From the NCBI GenBank assembly GCA_958298945.1, contig OY282609.1, positions 9,282,326-9,346,325 on the forward strand: DNA of 64,000 bases, given 5' to 3'. The translations under genes and the position numbers were made by a program. Numbering within the stretch: the stretch's first letter is position 1; each line of letters begins with the position of its first letter. The DNA comes from Atherix ibis (lineage: Eukaryota; Arthropoda; Insecta; Diptera; Athericidae). Shown here piece by piece: positions 1-11,035 of this stretch. The notes beneath the pieces are model-generated. The model was not told the origin of the DNA. It was given only the letters and a program-made list of their open reading frames with translations, and did no database searches.

Positions 1-811
1 TGTTTTGGTGCTTCATCTTTTCAGTACGGATTCGTGCAGGCATTGTCGTGTTTGTATGACGTTGTTTTATTAGCTGCGAGTACTGTGCCGCCTCTGTGCT
101 GATTCCGTATTATTCCATACGATTATGGACATACACATACAATCGCAAACGTCTATGACTAAATCAATGTATTAACGCCATTTCCAGTTACAATACGATG
201 GCTATGGATGTGTGTGTGTGTGTGTGTATATGGCTAAAGCATGCAGTCAAATCAGAGGGATTTTGCCATATTTAATTATTCTTGTTGTCAATTGTATTTA
301 TTTATGCCCCCCAAAAAGAGAACATAGTGAAATTATTTCCAATTCCATTTTAAAATCTTCACAAATAATCAACAATTTCAATAAATACCATATATTAAGT
401 CACTTTGAATTAGCTTAGAAAAATATTTAGTAACAACAAACATCTAAGGAGGGGGCAGATTGTTTTTTTTTTCTTTGCAAAAATTTATTAGTTCATCAAA
501 AAGGAATATTTTTAATGAAATCGTACAAAATTTCTATAAATTTTGAATAAAAACCAAGAAAATGTAAACAAAAATGGCGATTTTCTTTTCATTTTGACAC
601 GAAAGCAGAAGTAAATAAATTTCATAAAGCACTGACGAAACACTCAATTTTTTTTTTTGCGGTTGTGTGTATACATGGTGCGCCAGATTAGCATCGACGC
701 CGCTGTAGTTGCCGCGTGTCGTCGTTCCTTCAACACTGACAGTAAAAATTTTCATAAAAACAAAATCCAAGAAATTTTCCATTAAAATTCAACGTGATTG
801 GAATATGGTGG
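1..811. other. AT-rich non-coding stretch
   Basis: No gene is supported here. The first ~180 bases are less AT-rich and contain a pyrimidine tract ending in CAG near position 24, which could be a splice acceptor, but no long frame follows. The remainder is AT-rich with poly-T runs and one TG microsatellite. Confidence 0.5.
209..227. repeat. (TG)n microsatellite
   Basis: About nine and a half TG dinucleotides in an uninterrupted run. It is a simple sequence repeat, with no sign of function beyond that. Confidence 0.9.
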
Positions 812-856
812 ATTAATATGCCTGTTAGCTTTATTTCTACTAACAGGCATATTAAT
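812..856. repeat. Perfect inverted repeat, 17-bp arms
   Basis: The arms at 812-828 (ATTAATATGCCTGTTAG) and 840-856 are exact reverse complements with an 11-base loop between them. No transposase, terminal repeat pattern or target duplication surrounds it, so it is not an obvious MITE. A template-switch mutation or a short fold-back hairpin are both possible. Confidence 0.9.
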
Positions 857-1835
857 AATATCAGATTGTGGGCCCAAGAAAAACAACGATAATAAAATAG
901 TGCGCGTTAACATTGAAAATGCTTTTTGAATAATTTCTTCTTCCCCGTGTGTTTGGTATTTAATGAAATTTCAGATTTCTCCAAAAAGAATTTAATCGGA
1001 CAGGAGATTTGCTATTAAGTATTCAGAAGAATAATAGAATGGGATTAATGTACTTTATTGTTTAGTTTTAGTATCATAATAAGGCATAGCACCTTATACC
1101 TCTTCTGGTCACTCACCGCACACAACACAACTCTTAGGATATTCGCATACGAAACAAAACCCTCTTTATACGTTTTATACACTAGAATTTTCAGTATTTT
1201 TTACATCATTTTCAATATAATATTATTATTTGTTTGATTTTGTTTAATAGTTTTTTTTTCTTCTTCTTGGGTACTTTTGTTGTTTCTTTTAAAGAGCAAA
1301 AACGGATACGCATATACAATTCGGATGCTAGAAGGAAAACGCAAGATTATCAAAAAGATGAAAGATGTAAAAACTGTATTATCCGTACACTGTTTGTCGT
1401 TGGTATATATTGTGCTGTGGTAGAGCGCGAGATTTTGTTCAAAGAAAAAAAAAATAATAATATTTTTTTTACTGTTCTGTCACGCGAATGAACGGAGCAC
1501 CACCGACGAACGAACAAACAACAAAATTTCTATGTACGAAGAGAACACACTCACTCACTCGAGGAAAAAGGCCACCGATATTATAGGGCTGAGAAGCACG
1601 AAAATTTTCAATGATATGCCATTCGTTCTCAGGTTATGTAATTTTCACTAAATTCAATAACATTTTGAACACAATATTTATCGTCTTACCTAAATCACTA
1701 ATAATAATTAATAACCTTTTATGTTTTGGTTATTAATTGGAAACACTTTAAAAATGATTTTTTTTTAACATCGCACCATAAAAATCTTTTGTCTCATTTT
1801 TAACAATATGGCCGTTCTTATTCGCTTCGCTTCGG
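857..1835. other. AT-rich non-coding stretch
   Basis: I see no gene. Positions 1480-1640 are less AT-rich and include the short run CACTCACTCACTCGAG, but no repeat unit or long frame. Poly-T and poly-A tracts are common. Confidence 0.5.
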
Positions 1836-2170
1836 TTGAAATATTTCTTTCTTCACTTTCTGTATTCCTCTTCTGGTACGTTTGTTGACCGCAATGGCGA
1901 CAGCATCACTGAACTAGAAAAGGACGCGATACGATGGCAAATTAATTGCTGCACTGGCATCGGCTTGCCTGCTTGCTCGTCGTACAAAAAACCAAAGAGG
2001 AAACGGGTGGCAGCGAGAGACTGGGAGAAATACAATGCCACATACACAAAACTCTTCCCCGTGTGTACCGATCGACTCTAAAAGTGTTGGGCAATAGTAG
2101 TGGTGGAAACTTTGAAAAATGTTCAACATTCACGAATTATAGCCAACAAACACAATACGACTTTACCGAA
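1836..2170 (+). other. GC-richer patch, possible exon or UTR
   Basis: This patch is clearly richer in G and C than its surroundings and stays open in two plus frames and on the minus strand. The plus frame ending at 2081 reads GTFVDRNGDSITELEKDAIR and then a basic stretch near KKPKRKR, but it has no ATG at its start and I recognise no domain. The overlapping frame 1946-2320 runs into AT-rich DNA. A non-coding first exon, an old coding exon or an unclassified transposon fragment are all possible. No clean donor or acceptor pair was found. Confidence 0.2.
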
Positions 2171-4439
2171 TCCGAAGGTGTTTGCCTAAATTCCATTTAT
2201 TTGTCAATGTGCCATCTAGTGTCAAATAGATGCAACAACACTATTCCATTTCAATTATTACATTTTTTTTTTTGTATAATTTTCCATAATAAATATCAAT
2301 TCGAATTACAGAAAAATTAATTTTATTATTATTATTAAAGAAATTGTAAAATTTTCATAATATTTAATGGATATTTTGTAAATATCATTTCAAATATTGT
2401 ACTTATTATTTACATATTTAAATTTGTTTTGTAAAAAAAAAAATGATATTAACAAAAAAAAAAATAAACGATTAATATTATAATTTTACAATTGTGTTGT
2501 TTTAATAAAATTTATTATAGAAAATATTTTAATTCTTGTTCGAATATGATTAAATAAATTTTACAATATATTTTCGAAAAGTGAACATTTGTAGGGGTTA
2601 AACCGATGGGAATACTTATAATTGTGGCGAAAATCGACATTGGTAAGCGAATATTTGGCTCTTGTGAATTGCAATAAAATCTCTTAATTTTATTTCCCAT
2701 TTATGGTTAAATAACTAAGAATATATGGTTTTTTTTTGTTGCATTAAATAATATTGTTTGTTATCTTTTCTTATTTCAACAGTTGGCAAACAATCTTTTA
2801 ACAGTTTTTGGTAATTTCAAAGCAATTACGTTGAACTTCAATTTGTGCAAAAAATTTTTTTACACAATATTTTTTTTTCGAAAATATCCTTTTTTTAAAT
2901 TCTCAAAATTTTAGTCAATAACCTAAAAGATAAAAAGTGAAAACCTAGGAATTTTTCACAAACATATAATCATTAAAATCGATCAATTTCATTAAAATCG
3001 CAACATAGTTTTTCCCAAAACATCTGAATTTCAAAAAAAAATTTCCAATCTATTTAATGAAATTCCTACTAAAAACCAAAAAAAATTTCCTTTTACAATA
3101 AACGAAATTTGCGAATTTGATATTTTATACCACCAAAATGATTTGGAAAATGTTCAACTTCTGCTCAAAACTCAAAATGGCGATAATTTTTCTTTTAAAA
3201 ATAATTTTTTTTTTAAACAAAATTTAACAAAAAAAAATTTATTAGAAAATTTTCTTATTTTAAATATAAATAATTAACAGTTTCATATAAGACTTAAAAT
3301 TTGATAAAAAATAAAATTTAACAACTGAAAAAAAGTGAAATTAAATCAAAAATTTTCATTCACACAGAAAATTGCACGTGCGTCAAAAGTCACGTACGTG
3401 ACAAACCTGCGGTCACGTTGCGTTTTTTTTTTTTCGTTGTCATCTCAGATTTTATGAACAAAAACGTTTGCAATTAAAATTATCGCAGTAAATAAAGTAG
3501 AATAAAAATAAAAGTGATTTTTTTTGGGTTTACTAAAGAGTGCTTAACTATTTTCAAAGTTCAACTTTTAATCACGTTTGATTTTTTATGATTTGTCGTT
3601 ATTCAATGAAGACTTTTGAATAGAATTTTTTAAAAATGAATTTCAATGCATATACTTTTAAGGGTTTAAGGGGAAGGGAGGGGGGATAGGGTGTAAATGC
3701 ACTCATTTCTAGTTGGGCATCTTTCACAAAACTTTGGATGATTTTCCCAACAGTTGTACTCGTAAAGATGGCCGCGCTTTTAACCGACTGTTTGGTTTTT
3801 CTTCTATTATCAACTCATAATTATATTGTGATTATTCATTTTTTCTTTTTTTTCTTTGTATCGCAAGAAGTCGGTTGAATATCGCAGATTCATTTCTACG
3901 ATTCTGTAACTCACATAATTTGCTGACCGTAACGAAGAAAAACTCGTAACCATAACGTTTTGGGTGCTGAACTAAATTGTAGCAAGAAAATCAACAACAA
4001 CAACAAGGAAAAAAAAACTATTAATTATTCATAAAATCGTTTTCTTTATTGTATTTCTTATAATTACAAAATTCAGTACAGGTAATCAGTTTGTCGTGAT
4101 CAAAATTGTTCAGAATCGTGTGACGAGAACTTTTGTGAATACACGTCAGAGGAAGGGTGAGCTTCGCTTTTTTCCCGCTGTCTTAAGGCGTGCAGTGGAT
4201 TATTTTTAAGAAATTTTTCATTTTAAATAAATTTTATGGATAGTAAAAAAAAATCGTTTATTTTCATTAATATTCAATTAAAAGTAGAGAAACAATCGAA
4301 AAAACAGTTATTTTGATGAGTGAATTTCATAAAAAGCTGCTAAAAATTGTTGAGGTCAACAATTTTCAATTTAAAATTTTTGTTTTTAGGCAAATTTTAA
4401 CCACGTTGAAAATGATTGGATTTTTTTGAGCACACACCA
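2171..4439. other. AT-rich non-coding stretch
   Basis: No gene is seen. The region has long A and T runs, a purine-rich tract near 3664-3690 (AAGGGGAAGGGAGGGGGG) and a small ACGTG cluster near 3.4 kb that is listed separately. Positions 4100-4200 are slightly GC-richer without any readable frame. Confidence 0.5.
3373..3420. promoter_or_regulatory. Cluster of ACGTG cores, possible bHLH sites
   Basis: Within about 48 bases there are GCACGTGCGTC, the perfect 14-bp palindrome GTCACGTACGTGAC at 3389-3402, and GTCACGTTGCG. CACGTG and ACGTG cores are known targets of bHLH and bHLH-PAS factors in animals. The cluster stands out in AT-rich DNA, but nothing in the window shows that it is used. Confidence 0.2.
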
Positions 4440-7400
4440 ACAGAAAATAGCATAAATAGGAAGTATTTTTAGCATAGACTTTTTATCACAAAGCAAAATT
4501 AAATCGGGTGTTTTTAGACGATTTAAAAATTAGGAGATTTTTGCATATTTTATCCAAAAATACGGAGTTTCTAGCATAGCCTATTTAAAAACTAGCTGTT
4601 TTTGGTACAGATTAACTGAAAAGGAAGTTTTTGGTACAAGCCAGCCAAAAATAATGGACTTTTTAGTAAAGAACATCTAAACAAAAGAAGCTTCATCTAA
4701 AAATAAGAAGTTTTAAGCACAGATTATCTGAAAATTAGGAGTTTTTTTTATCATATAACTTCCGAACATAAGAAGTTTTTAGCACAAATCAACCAAACTA
4801 AAGGAGTTTTTAGCACATAATATAGACTTTTAGCTTAGCCCATCCAAAAACTAGCAGTTTTTATTATAGATTACCCAAAAAAAAGAGTTTTTCCTGAAAA
4901 TAATGAGTTTTTTTTTTGGTACAGACAACTCGAAAATAAGGATTAGCACACACCAATCATAAATAAGAAGTTTTTAGTACAGACCATTTGATAATAAAGT
5001 GTTTTAGTACAGCCCATCCAAAAATTACCAGTTTCTAGTACATATTAACCGAAAAAAAGAAATTTTAGCACATACCATCTGCAAATAATAAAGTTTTTAG
5101 AACAGAATATCTTAAATAAAAAGATTTAGCATAAGCCAACTTTAAATGAGGAGGTTTTAGTACAAACCAATAGAAAACTAGCAGATTAAGTACATAATAT
5201 CTAAACATAATAAGTTTTTAGCACATATCAACATTAAATTGGGAATTTTTAGCACAGATGACCCGAAACTTCTTTCTTACAATAAAGTATTTTAGTATAG
5301 TCCATCTAAAAATCATCAGTTTTTAGTATAGACACTCTGAAAATAATGAAGTTTTTAGTGTAGAATAACTTAAATTGAAAAATTTAGTACAAAACAGCGT
5401 TTAATGATTAGTTTTTAGTACAGATGCTCTGAAAATATTGGATGGTGTTTTAGCATAGCCCTTTTTATTATCAGATGGTCTGTATTAAAACCTCTTTTTT
5501 TTATATTAGCTGTATTTAGTGTAGATTAACAGAAAAAAGAAGCTTTTAGCACAGACACTGTAAAAATAATAGAGTTTTTAGTACAGAATATCTTAAATAA
5601 AAAGATTTAGCACAAATCATCATTAAATTAGGATTTTTTAGTACAGATCATCCAAAAGAAATAAGTTTTTAGCAAAAACAAACGTTAAATAAGGAGATTT
5701 TAGCACAAACCAAAAGAAAATTAGCAGTACTATTACTGACTATCCAAAAATAAGAAGTTTTTAGTACTGATTAACCAACACAAGAAGTTTTAGCATAGGC
5801 CAAATTGCAAATAATGGAATTTTTAGTACAGAATATCTTAAATAAAATGATTTAGCACAAGTCAACATTATACTTAGGAGTTTTTAGTACAGATCATCCA
5901 AAAGGAATAAGTTTTTAGTAAAAACAAACGTTAAATGAGGAGATTTTAGCACAGACCAAAAGAAAATTAGCAGTATTATTACAGACTATCCAAAAATAAG
6001 AAGTTTTTAGTACTGATTAATCGTAACAAGAAGTTTTAGCATAGACCATCTGAAAATAAAGAGATTTTTAGTAAAGACGGTCTAAAAATAAGGACTTTTT
6101 AGCACATACAAATATTAAATTAGTAGTTTTTAGTTCATACTAACCGAAAAAATAAGGTTTTAGAACAGACAATTTGCAAATAATGGAATTTTTAGTACAG
6201 AATATCTTAAATAAAAAGATTTAGCACAAATCATCATTAAATTAGGAGTTTTTAGTACAGATCATCCAAAAGAAATAAGTTTTTAGCAAAAACAAACGTT
6301 AAATAAGGAAATTTTAGCACAAACCAAAAGAAAATTAGCAGTATTATTACTGACTATCCAAAAATAAGAAGTTTTTAGTACTGATTAACCAAAACAAGAA
6401 GTTTTAGCATAGGCCAAATTGCAAATAATGGAATTTTTAGTACAGAATATCTTAAATAAAAAGATTTAGCACAAGCCAACATTATACTTAGGAGTTTTAG
6501 TACAGATCATCCAAAAGGAATCAGTTTTTAGTAAAAACAAACGTTAAATGAGGAGATTTTAGCACAGACCAAAAGAAAATTAGCAGTATTATTACAGACT
6601 ATCCAAAAATAAGAAGTTTTTAGTACTGATTAATCGTAACAAGAAGTTTTAGCATAGACCATCTGAAAATAAAGAGATTTTTAGTAAAGACGGTCTAAAA
6701 ATAAGGACTTTTTAGCACATACAAATATTAAATTAGTAGTTTTTAGTTCATCCTAACCGAAAAAATAAGGTTTTAGAACAGATAATTTGCAAATAATGGA
6801 ATTTTTAGTACAGAATATCTTAAATAAAAAGATTTAGCACAAATCATCATTAAATTAGGAGTTTTTAGTACAGATCATCCTAAAGAAATAAGTTTTTAGC
6901 AAAAACAAACGTTAAATAAGGAGATTTTAGCACAAACCAAAAGAAAATTAGCAGTATTATTACTGACTATCCAAAAATAAGAAGTTTTTAGTACTGATTA
7001 ACCAAAACAAGAAGTTTTAGCATAGGCCAAATTACAAATAAAGGAATATTTAGTACAGAATATCTTAAATAAAAAGATTTAGCACAAGCCAACATTATAC
7101 TCAGGAGTTTTCAGTACAGATCATCCAAAAGGAATAAGTTTTTAGTAAAAACAAACGTTAAATGAGGAGATTTTAGCACAGGCCAAAAGAAAATTAGCAG
7201 TATTATTACAGACTATCCAAATATAAGAAGTTTTTAGTACTGATTAATCGTAACAAGAAGTTTTAGCATAGGCCATCTGAAAATAAAGAGATTTTTAGTA
7301 AAGACGGTCTAAAAATAAGGACTTTTTAGCACATACAAACATTAAATTAGTGGTTTTTAGTTCAAACTAACCGAAAAAATAAGTTTTTAGCACAGACCAA

Positions 7401-7640
7401 ATTGCAAATAATGGAATTTTTAGTACAGAATATCATAAATAAAAAGATTTAGCACAAATCATTATTAAATTAGGAGTTTTTAGTACAGGCGATCCCAAAA
7501 TTAACAGTTTTAGTACAGAATATCTAAAAATAAGGACCGTTTTAAGCAAAAACCAACATTAAATGAGGATTTTTTAGTACAGACCAACCGAAAATTAGCA
7601 GCATTAGTACTATCCAAAAATAAAAAGTTTTTACACCCAA
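4440..7640. repeat. Minisatellite array A, ~32-bp unit, ~613-bp HOR
   Basis: A 3.2-kb tandem array of diverged ~30-33-bp units close to AGTTTTTAGCACAGACCA followed by an A-rich half. In the first ~1.1 kb the units differ freely. From about 5570 onward a longer block repeats: the phrase AACGTTAAAT occurs at 5681, 6295 and 6908, and its sister at 5927, 6540 and 7156, giving a period of 613-616 bp. There are about three full blocks plus a partial fourth to ~7490, and block copies are far more alike than neighbouring units. It has no coding potential. Confidence 0.93.
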
Positions 7641-8731
7641 TCGTATTAAAAATTAATCATTCTATAATATTGCCATTCTTCCCTTTCTCCGCGTACCAAA
7701 ATTATTTCTCTTCCTGGTTTGACTTAAACAATAACAAAAAAGCAAATCGGAAAGACTTGATGGAAAATTCATAAAAGTGCACGCAATTTTTATATGCAAT
7801 TTCGTAAAATTTCGCTAATTTCACACAATCGATTATGTAATATTTTCCGTAACTATAATACCCTTAAATTAATTACGATAATTATAATTCCATATGCCAA
7901 TGACTCCACCACAAATAAAATTGAGAAAAAAAAATAATTGAAATTTTTTTATTTCGAATGCGTGCGTGTACTTTGAGCTTATTTGGTAATAATTGAAGCA
8001 CCTCAGATTGTGCAATTTTCTTACATATGTTCTTGTTAACCCCCTTCCCCTCCCCCATAACAATTCAAACAATTAATATAGAGAAAAAACTGACGGAAAA
8101 CTATAGAAAATAGTAAAACGAAAAAATTAACAATCGACTTTTTAACTTTTATAATTCGATTAGTAGCCGTCGATGAGGGGGGAATCCTATTAGTCGTTGG
8201 CTAAGAAATTCATTAAAAAATTAGGGACGGTTTTATGGGTGCTTATTTATTATCTCTTGAAAAACATTTTATCTTTCAGAAGAAGAAAAACAAAAAATTA
8301 AAATCGCCTAAAAATTAGGAGTATTTGGAAAGCAAGAAATGAAAATAGAAACCCAAAAATGAATATTTAACAAAAATGCTCGAAAATTTTATTAAATGTA
8401 AAATTTTGGATTTACTTTTATAGAAGTAAATTATTAGCTAATAATTTTAAGTGGATATTATCGAAAAGAAAAATTCATAGAAAAGTTGGCGAACTGTTTG
8501 CTTTCAGGAAAGGATATTAAAATCCGACAAACGGCTACTAATTTTACTAAAAATTTAAATTTGATAAAAAACTTTAAAACATTTCATAAAAATCTTTAAA
8601 TATAAAAATTATCTGCAGAAATATAATTTTTTATATAGTCTTATAAAAGAAAATGTAACAGCGTCAAATGGCATAAATATACGTTCTTGGAACTTCTAAA
8701 CTTTCTTCTCTTAAAGCGTAAAACATGGTTA
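7641..8731. other. AT-rich non-coding stretch
   Basis: I see no gene, repeat unit or mobile element. A short minus-strand frame at 7869-8072 has no recognisable motif and no supporting context. Confidence 0.5.
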
Positions 8732-9723
8732 CCAGGTATATAAGCTTAAATACGCTGGTTGGTCATAGATGGCGTGAGTGAGCGTCAGTGCACATTGTTA
8801 GCAATTTCGCATGATATCATTAATCAGTGCACATTGTCAGCAATTTCGTACAACAACATACATTTTTCCTTTGGTAATCATGTCTAGTTTTGTACCAGAA
8901 AAAGAGCATAAGCTTTGTTTTTCTGCTTCAATTTGAAGAAATCGGCTGCCAAATCGCATCGAATGCTTATGGAGTCCTATGGCGACAGTGCTTTATCGGA
9001 AACAATGTGCCGAGATTGGTCTCGTCGGTTCAAAGACGGCAATTTTGACTTGTGGGACAAGAAGCGTGAAAATCGGCCTAGGAAGGTTGAGGACCATTAA
9101 TTGCAGGATGAAAGAGATACCCAATCGGAAAAAATGCTCGCGGAGCAATTGGGTGTTACTCAAGCAGCCATTTCCATGCGTCTGCGTGTCATGGGGAAGA
9201 TTGAAAAGATCGGGTGCCTCATGAATTGAACGATAGGCAGATGGAGCGACGCCAAAACACATGCATAATTTTGTTCGCCACACAAAAAGGATCAACATCC
9301 CCAAGACGAAATCGCTTCGGCCGGAGCACCGTGCTCTGCGTGAAAAAAGGACGGATTATCAACAAAGACATGTCAAAAATGGTCCGAAACTACTTGGAAA
9401 CACTCAACTGGGAGGTGCTACCCCACCCCGCTTATTCACCAGACCTGGCTCCTTCCGACCACCACCTGTTTTCGTCAATGAGCCACGCGCTCGCTGAGCA
9501 GCACTTCGATTCTTACGAACACGTCCGAAAATGGCTTGATGAGTGGTTTGCCTCGAAAGAGAAGGAATTTTTTTGGCGTGGTATCCACAAATTACCCGAG
9601 AGATGGGGAAAATGTGTACCTAGGCGAGGGCAAGTACTTTGAATAAATTTGTTTTTGCTTTCTATGAAAACAACATGTGTTTTTTTTGACTAAAAAATAG
9701 CGGATTTAAGCTTATACACCTGG
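8732..9723 (+). mobile_element. Mariner (mauritiana subfamily), deleted copy 1
   Basis: A 992-bp Tc1/mariner element bounded by inverted ends and a TA target duplication (8730-8731 and 9724-9725). The left end reads CCAGGTATATAAGCTTAAAT and the right end is its near reverse complement. The CCAGGTGTA start is typical of the mauritiana (Mos1) subfamily, whose members are ~1.28 kb, so about 0.3 kb is missing. The 5' untranslated part carries an internal duplication of 24 bp (8786-8809 and 8825-8848). It belongs to the same lineage as the copy at 22.1-23.2 kb. Confidence 0.93.
8880..9642 (+). pseudogene. Mariner transposase, broken (copy 1)
   Basis: This encodes remnants of a DD34D transposase that would cut and paste the element in the nucleus. 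The natural start is the ATG at 8880 (MSSFVPEK). The frame shifts soon after, continues in 8915-9100 with the helix-turn-helix part (RRFKDGNFDLWDKK), and stops at 9098 where the sister copy has a Gln. A short deletion before 9214 shifts it again. The 9214-9642 frame carries WVPHELNDRQMERR-like sequence, LETLNWEVLPHPAYSPDLAP and SDHHLF. Two deletions removed the GDEKW block with the first Asp and the LLHDN block with the second; only the third Asp (PSDHHLF) remains. It is catalytically dead. The C-terminal frame of ~142 codons stays open across both deletions. Confidence 0.92.
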
Positions 9724-9769
9724 TACGCCATGAATACCACCTTTGTAAAAAAAATTCTTTTAAATACAT

Positions 9770-9897
9770 TATCTATGCAATTATAATATTGTATAAAATG
9801 GCAAATTTTAACATAAATATTAATTTTTTTTAATATATTTGTTTAAAAAATTTTAAATAAAATTTGGCTTTTCTTTCCCAACTATAAAATGGATAAT
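9770..9897 (-). mobile_element. TE-A terminal fragment
   Basis: Read on the minus strand, it begins TTATCCATTTTATAGTTGGG and continues into AT-rich DNA with TTGCCATTTTATA, the same order as at the left ends near 26.04, 29.78, 39.6 and 59.9 kb. It abuts the DD41D transposase fragment to its right. It carries no coding sequence of its own. Confidence 0.6.
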
Positions 9898-10410
9898 CTT
9901 CCACATGGACTAAGATAATCTTTGACGAAGAAAAATCCAATTTTGAACTGATTGCAATTAAATAAAGGGTTTTTGTGAACGTGCGTCGCTTGATATGGTC
10001 AAGTGGCTTTAGTTCTTGAGTTAACTTGATCTTGTAAGGGTGCAGGCCAAGATCCTTTCGCAAAATACGCCATAGTGTGGCCTGACTGATGCCCAATTCC
10101 TAAGAACGCCGTGGAATCGACTGATTTGGAGCGTTTGCGACGGACGCTTCAATGGCAGCAATATTCTCGGCGCTGCGACCGCTGCGTTATCTCACTGGTA
10201 CGGGAACATTCAACACTGAATACCATATGTTGACTAAAATTTTCTCACCAAATTGTAAACTGCTTGTCTACTCGGGCGAGAATGAGACGCAAAATTGCCG
10301 TAAGCGCTCTTAAAGTTGCAATCACCGACCCAGAATTTCCGTTGTAATTTTCAATTATTTGTTTCAGTTCTTCATTCGTGAGTCTTTGATTGACAAAAAT
10401 GTTTAAGTTA
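9898..10410 (-). pseudogene. DD41D (rosa-like) transposase, N-terminal fragment
   Basis: On the minus strand the translation runs from PSRQAVYNLVRKF through RSGRSAENIAA, IPRRS, ELGISQATLWRILRKDLGLH and PYKIKLTQELKPLD to about the first catalytic block, where it is lost in a degraded KIILVHVED stretch. This is the DNA-binding half of a transposase close to the full-length copy at 45.4-46.7 kb. Two in-frame stops lie at Gln positions: TAA at 10189-10187 and TAG at 10102-10100. The TAA is at exactly the same place as a TAA in the full copy. Catalytic residues two and three are absent. Confidence 0.85.
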
Positions 10411-11035
10411 CTGAATGTTTTGACAGTAACAGCGTACTGATTGGTTTAAGGGTACGTTCACAATAAGAAATCAAAAGTGTCAAGTTGCTATTGAAAACCC
10501 GATATTTGAGATGTGAAACTCTCAAAACATTTTAATGAATATTCGGTTCTTATTCCAAAATTTTTACTTATTTTTTGGGGCGTTTTAAAAGAATGTACAA
10601 TTTCTCATTAATATTTTTTATAGAAAAAAGGAAAAATTGAAAAATTATTTTTGCTCAAAATTAAATTTTCAAAATTTTACACTTTAGACCAAAGCAGTAC
10701 TACCGCAAAATGAACGTTGCGGGACGGATTACTAATAATTTTTTTATTTCAGTTGTATTTTTTTTTAAATTTTAAACAGTATGAACATTTGGAATGAAAT
10801 CGAGGCCATAACACCTTGCGATATATAATTTTTCATAATTAAATCAAAACTGTTCCCCATTAATATGCTATGTACAATATTAAAAAAAATAAAAATAATG
10901 ATCGCTTACATAAAAATGTTATAAAGAATTCGTTTTACGTCACTCTGTAATTACCAGCACATCAATTTTTTTAGATCCTCAAATTTAATTGTTAATATAA
11001 CCAAAATTTACAAATATAAAAAAAAATATTTTGAA
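10411..11035. other. AT-rich non-coding stretch
   Basis: It may hold the decayed outer end of the DD41D fragment (GGGTACGTTCACAATAAG near 10450), but no matching opposite end was found. Otherwise nothing is seen. Confidence 0.4.

Noticed and set aside
1946..2320. 124-codon plus-strand frame
   Set aside because: No recognisable domain, it overlaps another open frame, and its second half is AT-rich DNA. Kept only as a GC-richer patch.
4440..7640. CRISPR-like array
   Set aside because: Units are contiguous and diverged with no unique spacers, and there are no cas genes; it is a eukaryotic minisatellite.
9830..10096. Separate 88-codon minus-strand host gene
   Set aside because: Its N-terminus is clearly DD41D transposase and its C-terminus runs into a TE-A end; it is a chimera of transposon remains.
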